DNA of 22,476 nt, from positions 1 to 22,476 of the forward strand of contig JAQUGB010000010.1 of NCBI GenBank assembly GCA_028684345.1, read 5' to 3'. The translations under genes were made by a program, and so were the position numbers. The notes beneath the pieces are model-generated. The model ran no database searches. It had not been told where the DNA came from and was given only the letters and a program-made list of their open reading frames with translations. Positions 7,146 through 14,545 of the stretch are shown piece by piece; the first letter of the stretch is position 1; every line of letters begins with the position of its first letter. The stretch is from Tepidiphilus sp. (GTDB lineage Bacteria; Pseudomonadota; Gammaproteobacteria; Burkholderiales; Rhodocyclaceae).

Positions 7146-8045
7146 ATGAATCCGACTTCTGCACGCAAGGGCCTCATCCTCGCCGGCGGTTCCGGCACCC
7201 GGCTCTATCCCTCGACGCTCGCCGTCTCCAAGCAGCTGCTGCCGGTCTACGACAAGCCGATGATCTACTATCCGCTGTCTACCCTGATGCTCGCCGGCAT
7301 CCGCGACATCCTGGTGATCTCCACGCCACAGGACACGCCGCGTTTCGCCCAGCTCCTGGGCGATGGCAGCGCTTGGGGCCTGTCGCTCGCCTACGCCGAG
7401 CAGCCCTCGCCCGACGGACTCGCTCAGGCGTTCCTCATCGGGGAGCATTTCCTTGCCGGCGCGCCTTCGGCCCTGGTGCTGGGCGACAACCTCTTCTACG
7501 GCCACGACCTGCCGCAGCTGCTGGCCGCGGCCGATGCGCGCGACCGGGGCGCCACCGTCTTCGCCTATCACGTGCAGGATCCGGAGCGTTACGGCGTGGT
7601 CGCGTTCGACGCCACCGGGCGCGTGGTCGACATCGAGGAGAAACCCGCCCGTCCCAAGTCGAACTACGCCGTCACGGGGCTCTACTTCTACGACGGCAGC
7701 GTGGTCGAGCGCGCGCGGGCGCTGCGCCCGTCGGCGCGCGGTGAGCTCGAGATCACCGATCTCAACCGCAGCTATCTGCAGGAAGGGCGGCTCGCGGTCG
7801 AGCTCATGGGGCGCGGCTATGCCTGGTTCGACACCGGCACGCACGACTCGCTGTTGGAAGCCGGCCAGTTCATCGCCACCATCGAACGGCGGCAGGGATT
7901 GAAGATCGCCTGTCTGGAGGAAATCGCCTGGATGCAGGGCTGGATCGACGACGAGGGGCTCCTGCGTCAGGCCGAGCGGCTGGGCAAGAGCGGCTATGGA
8001 CGCTACCTGCGCCACTTGCTCGACCAGGGGAGGGGGGTGGCATGA
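7146..8045 (+). CDS. rfbA: Glucose-1-phosphate thymidylyltransferase
   Basis: First and feedback-regulated step: joins glucose-1-phosphate and dTTP to dTDP-glucose and pyrophosphate. The 299-residue protein shows the nucleotidyltransferase signature GLILAGGSGTRLYPST, the lysine of SKQLLPVYDKPMIYYP, the metal-binding LGDNLFYG, and the sugar-binding blocks VEEKP-like IEEKPARPKSNYA and GLYFYD. The C-terminal allosteric segment (IACLEEIAW...GYGRYL) is also present. I start at the ATG at 7146, which aligns with the family N-terminus; the open frame upstream of it overlaps rfbD. The stop overlaps the rfbC start by four bases. Confidence 0.97.
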   Translation: MNPTSARKGLILAGGSGTRLYPSTLAVSKQLLPVYDKPMIYYPLSTLMLAGIRDILVISTPQDTPRFAQLLGDGSAWGLSLAYAEQPSPDGLAQAFLIGEHFLAGAPSALVLGDNLFYGHDLPQLLAAADARDRGATVFAYHVQDPERYGVVAFDATGRVVDIEEKPARPKSNYAVTGLYFYDGSVVERARALRPSARGELEITDLNRSYLQEGRLAVELMGRGYAWFDTGTHDSLLEAGQFIATIERRQGLKIACLEEIAWMQGWIDDEGLLRQAERLGKSGYGRYLRHLLDQGRGVA

Positions 8046-8596
8046 TGCGCGCGATTGCGCTGGAGATTCCCGAAGTGATCCTGCTCGAGCCGGTGGTGCA
8101 CGGCGATGCGCGCGGCTATTTCTTCGAGGCCTACACTCGCCGCACTTTCCTCGCCGCCACGGGACTCGATGTCGACTTCGTGCAGGACAACGAATCGCGC
8201 TCGCGCCGCGGCGTGCTGCGCGGCCTGCATTATCAGCTGCCGCCGCACGCGCAGGGAAAACTGGTGCGCTGTACCGAGGGCGCGGTGTTCGACGTGGCCG
8301 TCGATCTGCGTCGCAGCTCGCCCACGTTTGGGCGCTGGGTGGCCACCGAGCTCTCCGACGAGAACAAGCGCCAGCTGTGGATTCCGCCCGGCTTCGCCCA
8401 TGGGTTTCTTACCCTCAGCGAGTATGCGCGGTTGCTCTACAAGACGACCGACTATTACGCGCCCCAGTGCGACCGGTCGCTGCGCTACGACGACCCGACG
8501 CTGGCGATCGCCTGGCCGGATCTGGGGATCGAGCCCATCGTCTCCGACAAGGACCGCGCGGCACCGTTCTTGGCCAATGCCGAGTGTTTTCCCTAG
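8042..8596 (+). CDS. rfbC: dTDP-4-dehydrorhamnose 3,5-epimerase
   Basis: Third pathway enzyme: double epimerisation of dTDP-4-keto-6-deoxyglucose to dTDP-4-keto-L-rhamnose. The cupin-fold protein is 184 residues, the usual length. GVLRGLHYQ contains the catalytic base H63, AVFDVAVDLRRSSPTFG forms the core strand pair, and IPPGFAHGFLTLSEYARLLYKTTDYY holds the conserved tyrosine near residue 133. The ATG at 8042 overlaps the rfbA stop, and a GGGGAGGGGGG stretch provides the Shine-Dalgarno; a second ATG directly follows. It is the last gene of the operon. Only 46 bases separate it from a convergent gene, and I see no clear intrinsic terminator there. Confidence 0.97.
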   Translation: MMRAIALEIPEVILLEPVVHGDARGYFFEAYTRRTFLAATGLDVDFVQDNESRSRRGVLRGLHYQLPPHAQGKLVRCTEGAVFDVAVDLRRSSPTFGRWVATELSDENKRQLWIPPGFAHGFLTLSEYARLLYKTTDYYAPQCDRSLRYDDPTLAIAWPDLGIEPIVSDKDRAAPFLANAECFP

Positions 8597-8642
8597 AGAG
8601 CTTGGATTGTGGCTGCTCGCGCCGGCTTGTTCGGGGCGTCCT

Positions 8643-9938
8643 TCAATCGGCTGCGGCGACTTCGAGCGGTGTGCGGGTGAGCAGCGCGAGTTTTTCCAGC
8701 AGAGGCCCCGTTTCCTGACGGAAGCGGGCGAGTTCGCGTGCCGGCAGCGGTTCAGGGGCGGGTAAGGCGATCTTGAGCGGATCTTGCGCCTTGCCGCCGA
8801 TGCGCACCTCGTAGTGCAGGTGCGGGCCTGTGGCCCAGCCGGTGGAGCCGACGTAGCCGATCACGTCGCCCTGCGAGACGCGCTGTCCCGCCTTGAGACC
8901 CTTGGCAAACCCCTTGAGGTGGCCATAGCCGGTGACATAGCCGCCGCGATGTTCGATGAGCACGAAGTTGCCGTAGCCGTTCTGCCAGCCGGCAAACTTC
9001 ACCCTTCCGTCGGAGGCGGCCATCACGGGGGTGCCGGAGGGGGCGGCGAAGTCGGTACCGGCGTGGCGCCGCCATTCCTTTTTGATCGGGTGGAACCGGT
9101 TGCCGAAGTTCGAGCTCACCCGGGTGAACTTCAGCGGATAGCGCAGAAACCCGGTGCCGAGCACCCGGCCGTCGGGCGTGTAGTAGCCGCTCTTGCCATT
9201 GGCGGTTTCATGGCGCAGCACCACGTGTCGCTTGCCCTGGTTGATGAACTCGGCGGCGATGACGTTGCCTGGCTGCGGCAACCCTTCGGCGTCGAGCTTT
9301 GTTTCGTAGATCACGGCGAACGAGTCTCCCTCGCGCAGGTCGCGCGAGAAATCGATCTGGGTGCCGAAGATCTCGGCGAGCTTGGTGGCCACCGCATCGG
9401 GCATGCCGATCTCAGAGGCGGTGGCAAAGAGCGAGTGCGTGATTACGCCCTGGCGCAATTCGAGAAAGGCCGTGGCGTCGTCGCTCCCGGTGTCGAGAGG
9501 GGCCATGCGAAAGCCATCGTCGGCCCGGTGGATGGCGACGCGCTCGCCATTGACGAGCGGTAGGATTAGAGAATCGACCCGACCGTCGGCGCGCAGGCGT
9601 ACCGTGGCGGTGGAGTACGCGCGGAGCCGCCGCTGGATGGCGCGGATCTCTTCGTCGAGCGAGGTATAGTCGAGCAGCCCCTCGTCTTCGGCACCGATGC
9701 GCTCGAGGAAAGCGGGCAACGTCTCACCGCGACGAAACGCCTCGCGAATCACGTACGCCTGCGCCGTATCGGTGGCAGCAGGGGGGGTGAGGGTGATCGG
9801 GGGGAGATCGGTGACGAGGGGGGTGCGGGCGTACGGTACCTGGTCGGAGAAAGCGGCCACGGCTAGACCGACGACGGCGGCGCCGTAGAGTGCGAGGGTA
9901 GTACGCAGTACGCGGCGGCGAAGGGGTGGTCGGTTCAT
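8643..9938 (-). CDS. M23 family peptidoglycan DD-endopeptidase (MepM-like)
   Basis: A 431-residue envelope protein with one N-terminal membrane anchor or uncleaved signal (about residues 10-30), a middle region resembling the OapA/LysM-like N-domain of MepM, and a C-terminal LytM (M23) domain (about 285-395). The zinc site is complete: H292 and D296 in HAGTDFAAP and H375 in HLHYE, with H340 and H373 as the other active-site histidines. It should cut peptide cross-links in periplasmic peptidoglycan to allow wall growth. GAGGA eight bases before the ATG serves as Shine-Dalgarno. It lies 87 bp downstream of dacB on the same strand but has its own promoter-like sequence. Because the catalytic residues are present, an EnvC-type inactive regulator is unlikely. 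Confidence 0.92.
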   Translation of the reverse strand: MNRPPLRRRVLRTTLALYGAAVVGLAVAAFSDQVPYARTPLVTDLPPITLTPPAATDTAQAYVIREAFRRGETLPAFLERIGAEDEGLLDYTSLDEEIRAIQRRLRAYSTATVRLRADGRVDSLILPLVNGERVAIHRADDGFRMAPLDTGSDDATAFLELRQGVITHSLFATASEIGMPDAVATKLAEIFGTQIDFSRDLREGDSFAVIYETKLDAEGLPQPGNVIAAEFINQGKRHVVLRHETANGKSGYYTPDGRVLGTGFLRYPLKFTRVSSNFGNRFHPIKKEWRRHAGTDFAAPSGTPVMAASDGRVKFAGWQNGYGNFVLIEHRGGYVTGYGHLKGFAKGLKAGQRVSQGDVIGYVGSTGWATGPHLHYEVRIGGKAQDPLKIALPAPEPLPARELARFRQETGPLLEKLALLTRTPLEVAAAD

Positions 9939-9979
9939 CGAGTGTTTCCTCGGGCACGCAATGGCAGGAAATGGTCGGG

Positions 9980-10008
9980 ATTATGAACCAGCTTTGGCGT
10001 AGGTGCAA
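9980..10008 (-). promoter_or_regulatory. Sigma-70-type promoter of the M23 peptidase gene
   Basis: On the minus strand, TTGCAC (10008-10003) and CATAAT (9985-9980) are separated by exactly 17 bases. The -10 matches TATAAT at five of six positions and the -35 matches TTGACA at three. Start would be near 9973, giving a leader of about 35 bases. The promoter is overlapped by the inverted repeat at 9984-10018. Confidence 0.55.
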
Positions 10009-10018
10009 TGCTGGTTCA
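9984..10018. repeat. Perfect 9-bp inverted repeat over the M23 promoter
   Basis: TGAACCAGC (9984-9992) is repeated in inverse as GCTGGTTCA (10010-10018) with a 17-base spacer. It begins seven bases after the dacB stop, so it could form a hairpin in the dacB transcript, but no T-run follows. It also straddles the -35 to -10 spacer of the M23 promoter, so an operator is an equal possibility. Confidence 0.5.
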
Positions 10019-10025
10019 ACGGGGA

Positions 10026-11435
10026 TCAGTGCGCCCAAAGCCAATCGAAGAGCGCCGTGAGCGCCTCTCCGGCTTGAGCGGCATTCGCGTGCTCGATGAC
10101 GGCGGCGATCACGTAAGGCGTTCCGGACTGGCTCTGGGCGAAACCGGCGATCGCGCGCACGTCGCGTAGCGTTCCCGTTTTGACGTGAGCCCACTCGCGG
10201 ATGGGGGAATCCTTGAAACGGCGCCGGGCCGTGCCATCGACGCCGGCCACCGGCAGCGTGGCGATGAATTCGGCCGCGTAAGGGCGGTTCCAGACCGTTT
10301 GTAGCAAGCGGGCGAGGTCGGCGGCGGTGATGCGTTCTTCGCGCGACAGCCCCGCGCCGTTTTCCAACCCCACCCCGTGGCGATCGATCCCCGCTTCGGT
10401 GAGCAGCGAGCGTACGGCACTCGCACCAGCGGCGACGTGATCCGGCGCTGCCGGCATGCGACGCGCGCCGACGAGGGCGAGGAGCTGGCGTGCGATCGGG
10501 TTGCTCGACCACTTGTTCATTTGATACGCGATTTCGGTGAGCGTGGGCGAGTCGTCGGTGGCCACGAGCCATTCGCCTCCGGCCGGGGCGGGGGCGTCGG
10601 CGGGCAGCAGCCGGCCACCCAGCTCACGCCAGATGCCTTCGAGCATGGCCGAGGCGAAACGCTCCGCGGGTAGCGGCGAGAGCCCGAGGAAACGGATGCC
10701 GCAGCTTGCCGGATAGCGACCCGCGAGCGTGATCGCCACGCCTTGCGCATCTTCCTGCACGCCCGTCTCGAGGCGTTTGACGACGTCGGCCGGGCAGGAG
10801 CCGGTTTCGATCTTCAGGGCGTTGCCCACGCTCACGCCGGCAAGCGGCGGATGGAGCGTGGCGAGGACCCGCGCCCCGTCGGACGAGGGCTGTAGCTGCA
10901 CGATCACCGTGTTGAAATTGACGAGCTCGGCGCTCGCCGGGGTGTTGTAGGGACGATAGCCGTCGCCGTCGAAAGCGAAGGGATCGGTTGGGGGAATGCG
11001 CAGTCCCTCGGCCTCCAGTATCAACCTGCCCCTGATCGTGTGGATACCGAGGGCACGCGCCGTGCGCAGCAGTTTCCAGGCACGTTCGGCAGTGAGATAA
11101 GGGTCGCCGTCGCTGCGCAAAACCAGATCACCTACGAGCTCCTGACCGAGCACGCGGCCGCGGGCCACCAGCCGGCTCGTCCAGCGATACTGGGCCCCGA
11201 AGGTTTCGTAGGCGGCAAAGGTGGTGACGAGCTTCATCACCGAGGCCGGGTTGCGCGGCACGGTCTCGTTCACAGCCAGCAGCGGCGCACCGCCTTCGAG
11301 CGGCTGCACGAGGACGGAGACGGCCTGCACCGGCACTCGCGCCCGCTCGAGCGCGGCGGCGATCGACGGGGGCAGGGATTGGGCGCGGACGAGCCCCGCT
11401 CCCATCCACAGGAGGAGGGCGAACAGCAGGCGCAT
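10026..11435 (-). CDS. dacB: D-alanyl-D-alanine carboxypeptidase/endopeptidase (PBP4 family)
   Basis: A 469-residue class C low-molecular-weight penicillin-binding protein. The signal peptide (MRLLFALLLWMGAGLVRAQS) sends it to the periplasm. The serine-acylation motifs are intact: S65-V-M-K68, S310-S-N312 and K419-T-G421. The large insertion between motifs one and two (about residues 100-290) is typical of DacB/PBP4. It trims the terminal D-alanine and can cut cross-links during wall remodelling. The ATG at 11435 lies eight bases past the lysA stop without a recognisable Shine-Dalgarno, so it probably depends on coupling to lysA. An upstream extension in the same frame overlaps lysA and lacks signal-peptide character, so I reject it. 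Confidence 0.94.
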   Translation of the reverse strand: MRLLFALLLWMGAGLVRAQSLPPSIAAALERARVPVQAVSVLVQPLEGGAPLLAVNETVPRNPASVMKLVTTFAAYETFGAQYRWTSRLVARGRVLGQELVGDLVLRSDGDPYLTAERAWKLLRTARALGIHTIRGRLILEAEGLRIPPTDPFAFDGDGYRPYNTPASAELVNFNTVIVQLQPSSDGARVLATLHPPLAGVSVGNALKIETGSCPADVVKRLETGVQEDAQGVAITLAGRYPASCGIRFLGLSPLPAERFASAMLEGIWRELGGRLLPADAPAPAGGEWLVATDDSPTLTEIAYQMNKWSSNPIARQLLALVGARRMPAAPDHVAAGASAVRSLLTEAGIDRHGVGLENGAGLSREERITAADLARLLQTVWNRPYAAEFIATLPVAGVDGTARRRFKDSPIREWAHVKTGTLRDVRAIAGFAQSQSGTPYVIAAVIEHANAAQAGEALTALFDWLWAH

Positions 11436-11443
11436 GGCCGAGG

Positions 11444-12694
11444 TCAGGTTTCTTCTGGCGCCCACAGGCTCTCCAGCGATTCGCGCCGGCGGATGAGGCG
11501 GTGTGTCGCCCCGTCCACCAGCACTTCGGCTGGCCGTGGCCGGGCGTTGTAGTTCGAGCTCATGGCCATGCCGTAGGCGCCGGCCGAGAGCACCGCGAGC
11601 AGATCCCCGGCCTCCAGCGCGAGTTCGCGCCCGCGGCCGAGGAAGTCGGACGATTCGCACACCGGCCCCACCACGTCGTAGCGGCGCACCGGCCCCGGTC
11701 GCGGCACGACCGGGACGATCTCGTGCCAGGCGTCGTAGAGCGCCGGGCGCATCAAGTCGTTCATGCCGGCATCGACCAGGGCGAAGTCCTGCTCTTCCCC
11801 CCGCTTGAGGTATTCGACGCGCGTGAGCAGCAGCCCCGCGTTGCCGACGAGGGATCGTCCCGGTTCGAACACCAGTCGTTCGGGGCGGTCGGCAAAGCGA
11901 TCGGCGAGCGCGCGCAGCACGGCGGGGATGTCGGGCGGGGTCTCGTCGCGGTAGCGGATGCCCAGGCCCCCGCCCAGATCAATGTGCCGCAGCCGGATGC
12001 CGTCGCGCTCGAGCCGCGCTACCGCGTCTTTCACGCGATCGGCGGCTTCCAACAAGGGAGAAGGGTCGAGCAGCTGCGAGCCGATGTGGCAGGCGATGCC
12101 GACGAGCTCGATCTCCGGTGCCGACTTGGCCTGGCGGTAGAGCTCGAGCGCTTCCGCCACGGGAATGCCGAACTTGTTGCGCTTGAGCCCCGTGGAGATA
12201 TAGGGATGCGTCTTGGGGTCGACGTCGGGGTTGATGCGCAGGGCCACCGGGGCACGCCGACCCAGTTCGCGGGCGATTTGCGCGATACGGGCGAGTTCCG
12301 CCGCCGATTCGACGTTGAACACGCCGATCCCGACTTCCAAGGCGCGGCGGATCTCGGCGGCACCCTTGGCGACGCCCGAGAAGACGACGCGGTGCGCTTC
12401 ACCGCCCGCCGCGAGCACGCGTTCGAGTTCTCCGCGGGAGACGATGTCGAACCCCGCCCCGCGCGCGGCCAGAAGCCGCAGAATCGTGAGGTTGCCGTTC
12501 GCCTTGACCGCGTAGCAGATCTCGGCGCGCTCGGGCGGCAGCGCCGTGCGATAGCGCTCGAACGCCGATTCGATCGCTGCGCGCGAATAGACGTAGCAGG
12601 GGGTGCCGTAAGTGGCCGCAATGGCCGTGAGCGGAACGTCCTCCAGGGCGAGTCCTTGCGCCGTGACCTGCAGCGTCGGCATGGGGAAATTCAT
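11444..12694 (-). CDS. lysA: Diaminopimelate decarboxylase
   Basis: Last step of lysine synthesis: decarboxylates meso-diaminopimelate to L-lysine with pyridoxal phosphate, in the cytoplasm. The 416-residue fold-III protein shows the PLP lysine K64 in CYAVKANGN, followed by GAGFDIVSRGEL, HIGSQ, the phosphate-binding glycine loop HIDLGGGLG, EPGRSLVG, the partner-subunit block CESSDFLGRG, and the terminal YNARPRP. The ATG at 12694 overlaps the lptM stop by four bases, and a GGGGGG run upstream acts as Shine-Dalgarno. Sharing an operon with dacB brings together an enzyme that consumes diaminopimelate, the cross-linking residue of peptidoglycan, and one that trims peptidoglycan. Confidence 0.97.
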   Translation of the reverse strand: MNFPMPTLQVTAQGLALEDVPLTAIAATYGTPCYVYSRAAIESAFERYRTALPPERAEICYAVKANGNLTILRLLAARGAGFDIVSRGELERVLAAGGEAHRVVFSGVAKGAAEIRRALEVGIGVFNVESAAELARIAQIARELGRRAPVALRINPDVDPKTHPYISTGLKRNKFGIPVAEALELYRQAKSAPEIELVGIACHIGSQLLDPSPLLEAADRVKDAVARLERDGIRLRHIDLGGGLGIRYRDETPPDIPAVLRALADRFADRPERLVFEPGRSLVGNAGLLLTRVEYLKRGEEQDFALVDAGMNDLMRPALYDAWHEIVPVVPRPGPVRRYDVVGPVCESSDFLGRGRELALEAGDLLAVLSAGAYGMAMSSNYNARPRPAEVLVDGATHRLIRRRESLESLWAPEET

Positions 12695-12795
12695 TTCGAT
12701 CCCCCCGAGGAGGGAGACGGGGGCAGGTAGAGCGGTCCTTTCACACCGCAGCCGGCGAGCGCCAGCGCGAGGACGAGGGGGAGGAGAAAGCGCAT
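12691..12795 (-). CDS. lptM: LptM (YifL) family small lipoprotein
   Basis: A 34-residue open frame, below most gene-calling length limits. It reads MRFLLPLVLALALAGCGVKG and then PLYLPPSPSSGGSK. It has a short hydrophobic signal and a lipobox LAGC with the lipidated cysteine at residue 16. The hallmark CGxKGPLYLPP motif of LptM/YifL follows. In E. coli LptM is an outer-membrane lipoprotein that promotes oxidative maturation of the LptD/LptE LPS translocon. Its place directly before lysA is the conserved position of the family, and its stop overlaps the lysA ATG. No strong Shine-Dalgarno is seen. It probably leads the lptM-lysA-dacB operon. Confidence 0.92.
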   Translation of the reverse strand: MRFLLPLVLALALAGCGVKGPLYLPPSPSSGGSK

Positions 12796-12811
12796 GGTCT
12801 GCAGGCAGGAA

Positions 12812-12833
12812 GTTCGGTCGAACCGCTATCGTA
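12812..12833 (-). promoter_or_regulatory. Candidate promoter region of lptM-lysA-dacB
   Basis: On the minus strand a TACGAT (12833-12828) could be the -10 element, 33 bases before the lptM ATG. No convincing -35 is seen. A short palindrome GTTCG-GT-CGAAC (12812-12823) lies just downstream, near the predicted transcript start. The assignment rests mainly on the need for a promoter after the phasin terminator. Confidence 0.28.
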
Positions 12834-12852
12834 GCAGAGCCGGGGGCAGGGG

Positions 12853-12883
12853 AAAAGCAAAACGCCCGCTCGGGGCGGGCGTT
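12853..12883 (-). terminator. Rho-independent terminator of the phasin gene
   Basis: Arms AACGCCCGC (12861-12869) and GCGGGCGTT (12875-12883) form a nine-base-pair GC-rich stem with a five-base loop. On the minus strand the stem is followed by TTTTGCTTTT. It ends the phasin transcript about 40 bases past the stop. A second hairpin, CGCGGCG/CGCCGCG (12892-12910), lies between the stop and this terminator. Confidence 0.85.
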
Positions 12884-12923
12884 CGACGAACCGCGGCGGG
12901 CTGCGCCGCGTTCGCTGCGGAGA

Positions 12924-13529
12924 TCAGGCCGCGCTTTGGGCCGTCGTTTTCTTGGCAGCGCTCGCCGCGGGGGCGGATTTGGGCGTGAGCTGCTGGGAGG
13001 CGGACGTCACGGCCTTCACGGTGGCGCTGGTCGCCGCAGTCATGTTGGCCTCGGCGATCTCGGCCACTTGCTTGGCGGCCTTGGTGAGGTTGTCATAGGC
13101 GCTATTGGCCGCCGCGATGGCGGACTTGGCCGCCGCGATGACCGTCTCGGTGCCGGTGGGCGCAGATTTTGCCATCTTGTCGAGCAGCTCGATCATTTGC
13201 CGGTTGGCTTCGGCCAATTGTGTTTCGACGATCTTGGCGATCTCGGTCTGGCTCTGCTGCAGCACTTCATAGACGTTGCGCTGATAGGCGAGCGTCTTCT
13301 CGATCGAGGGGGTGAGGGCTTCTTGCTGCAGCTTGAAGAATTCCTGCGCGTCTTTGGTTTCGGCAACGCGCTTGGCGTGCGCGAGCGACTGCTCGATTGC
13401 TTCGCGCAGGGTGTTCATCTGCAGCGCGATGAGCCGCTCGGTCGCGGAGAATCCGGAGCTGGCCATGGCGAGCCACGCATCCGAGAGTTGGCGGCCACGT
13501 TGGGTGAGGGTATCGACGGTGGTGTTCAT
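12924..13529 (-). CDS. phaP: Phasin family protein (PHA granule-associated)
   Basis: A 201-residue, almost wholly helical protein without signal peptide, matching the betaproteobacterial phasin family that coats polyhydroxyalkanoate granules and limits their size. The N-terminal helices (ERLIALQMNTLREAIEQSL...KDAQEFFKLQQEALTPSIEK) are the family core. The C-terminal third is rich in alanine, lysine and threonine (AASAAKKTTAQSAA), as in other phasins. AAGGAGG lies seven bases before the ATG, a very strong Shine-Dalgarno that suits an abundant protein. The gene is monocistronic, with a consensus-like promoter upstream and a strong terminator downstream. Palindromes of the PhaR-operator type flank the promoter. 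Other PHA genes (phaC, phaA, phaB) are not in the window, and the numbering of the phaP paralogue is not inferable. Confidence 0.93.
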   Translation of the reverse strand: MNTTVDTLTQRGRQLSDAWLAMASSGFSATERLIALQMNTLREAIEQSLAHAKRVAETKDAQEFFKLQQEALTPSIEKTLAYQRNVYEVLQQSQTEIAKIVETQLAEANRQMIELLDKMAKSAPTGTETVIAAAKSAIAAANSAYDNLTKAAKQVAEIAEANMTAATSATVKAVTSASQQLTPKSAPAASAAKKTTAQSAA

Positions 13530-13555
13530 GGTACGTCCTCCTTGAATGGAAAAGA

Positions 13556-13572
13556 TTGCTGCACTGCAGCAA
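13556..13572. promoter_or_regulatory. Palindromic operator at the phasin transcript start (PhaR-like)
   Basis: TTGCTGCA-C-TGCAGCAA is a perfect 17-base palindrome with core TGC-ACT-GCA, placed where transcription should begin. PhaR repressors are known to bind GC-box palindromes of the CTGC-N3/4-GCAG kind at phasin promoters and to be released when they bind PHA. The position would block transcription initiation. That the binder is PhaR is inferred. Confidence 0.7.
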
Positions 13573-13579
13573 CAATTCC

Positions 13580-13608
13580 ACTATAGTCCAAGGTCGATGG
13601 CTTGTCAA
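13580..13608 (-). promoter_or_regulatory. Sigma-70 promoter of the phasin gene
   Basis: On the minus strand, TTGACA (13608-13603, perfect) and TATAGT (13585-13580, five of six) are separated by 17 bases. It is the best sigma-70 promoter I find in the window. Transcription should start near 13573, inside the palindrome at 13556-13572 or at its edge. Confidence 0.88.
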
Positions 13609-13613
13609 GCGTT

Positions 13614-13630
13614 TTTGTGCGATGCACAAA
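13614..13630. promoter_or_regulatory. Second palindrome upstream of the phasin -35 (PhaR-like)
   Basis: TTTGTGC-GAT-GCACAAA is a perfect inverted repeat starting six bases upstream of the -35. It shares the TGC-N3-GCA core and A/T-rich flanks with the operator at 13556-13572, and its centre is 58 bp away. A pair of sites bracketing the promoter suggests looping or cooperative repression by one regulator. Confidence 0.5.
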
Positions 13631-13709
13631 GGCAATGAAACATAAGGGTTTTCCGGGATTTTGACGCAAGGGAAAAGGGAAGGTTCTCGTGTGCCGTATC
13701 GCGACATGA

Positions 13710-13729
13710 ACCGCCCCCTCAGGGGCGGT
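13710..13729 (-). terminator. Stem-loop after the enoyl-CoA hydratase gene
   Basis: ACCGCCCC (13710-13717) and GGGGCGGT (13722-13729) form an eight-base-pair stem with a four-base loop, ten bases past the stop at 13740. On the minus strand only TTCATGT follows, so the T-tract is weak. It probably ends the kdsD-to-crotonase operon. The remaining 13631-13709 shows nothing I can name. Confidence 0.5.
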
Positions 13730-13739
13730 CGTCGCGCGC

Positions 13740-14516
13740 TCAGCGATGGGTGAATCGTGGGGCGCGTTTCTCGAGGAAAGCGGCCATACCTTCCTTCTGG
13801 TCTTCCAGGGCGAAGCTGGAATGGAACATGCGGCGCTCGAAGAGCAGACCTTCGTTGAGGGGGCTCTCGTAGGCGCGATTGACGCATTCCTTGATCATCA
13901 TGACGACCGGCAGCGAGTGGCTGGCGATGGTCTTGGCGGTCTCGAGGGCCTCTTCGAGCAGGCGCTCGGCCGGAACGACGCGCGCCACCAGGCCGCTGCG
14001 CTCGGCTTCTTCGGCGTCCATGAAGCGGCCGGTGAGGCACATCTCCATCGCTTTGGCCTTGCCCACGGCGCGCGGCAGGCGCTGGGTGCCGCCGGCACCG
14101 GGCAGGATGCCGAGCTTGACTTCGGGCTGACCGAACTTGGCATTGTCGGCGGCGATGATGAGGTCGCACATCATGGCGAGCTCGCAGCCGCCGCCCAGGG
14201 CGAAACCGGCCACCGCGGCGATCACCGGTTTGCGGCAGGTCTTGACGCGTTCCCAGTTGCGCGTGATGTAGTTGCCCTTGTAGGCGTCCATGTAGGAGAA
14301 ATTGGCCATGGCGGCGATGTCGGCGCCGGCGGCAAAAGCTTTTTCGTTGCCGGTGATGACGATGGCGCCGATTCCTTCGTCGGTCTCGAAGGCATCGAGC
14401 GCATGCCCCAGTTCATCGACGAGCGCATCGTTGAGGGCGTTGAGCTGCTTGGGGCGGTTGAGCCGGATGAGGCCGACGCGGTCGTGGGTCTCGACGATGA
14501 TGTTTTGGTAGTCCAT
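13740..14516 (-). CDS. Enoyl-CoA hydratase/isomerase (crotonase family)
   Basis: A 258-residue crotonase. Both catalytic glutamates of classical enoyl-CoA hydratases are present: E112 in GGGCELAMMCD and E132 in FGQPEVKLGILPGAGGTQRL. The oxyanion-hole segment AFAAGADIAAM is also conserved. It should add water across trans-2-enoyl-CoA to give 3-hydroxyacyl-CoA, in beta-oxidation or as a PHA precursor supply. GAGAGGAG six bases before the ATG at 14516 fixes the start; the longer open frame runs into lptA. It lies 29 bases downstream of lptA, where lptB is usually found, and 210 bp upstream of the phasin gene. It is not obviously an LPS gene, and whether it is co-transcribed with lptA is inferred from spacing. 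Confidence 0.93.
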   Translation of the reverse strand: MDYQNIIVETHDRVGLIRLNRPKQLNALNDALVDELGHALDAFETDEGIGAIVITGNEKAFAAGADIAAMANFSYMDAYKGNYITRNWERVKTCRKPVIAAVAGFALGGGCELAMMCDLIIAADNAKFGQPEVKLGILPGAGGTQRLPRAVGKAKAMEMCLTGRFMDAEEAERSGLVARVVPAERLLEEALETAKTIASHSLPVVMMIKECVNRAYESPLNEGLLFERRMFHSSFALEDQKEGMAAFLEKRAPRFTHR

Positions 14517-14545
14517 GGAACGCTCCTCTCGTGGGTGGGAAAAAT

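Noticed and set aside
6888..8015. Long minus-strand open frame opposite rfbD/rfbA
   Set aside because: Antisense shadow of rfbA with no motifs or plausible Shine-Dalgarno.
8597..8642. Possible terminator between rfbC and the convergent M23 gene
   Set aside because: No stable stem with a T-tract is visible in the 46-base gap.
11501..12730. 409-residue plus-strand open frame opposite lysA
   Set aside because: Antisense of a confirmed lysA; composition typical of GC-driven shadow frames.
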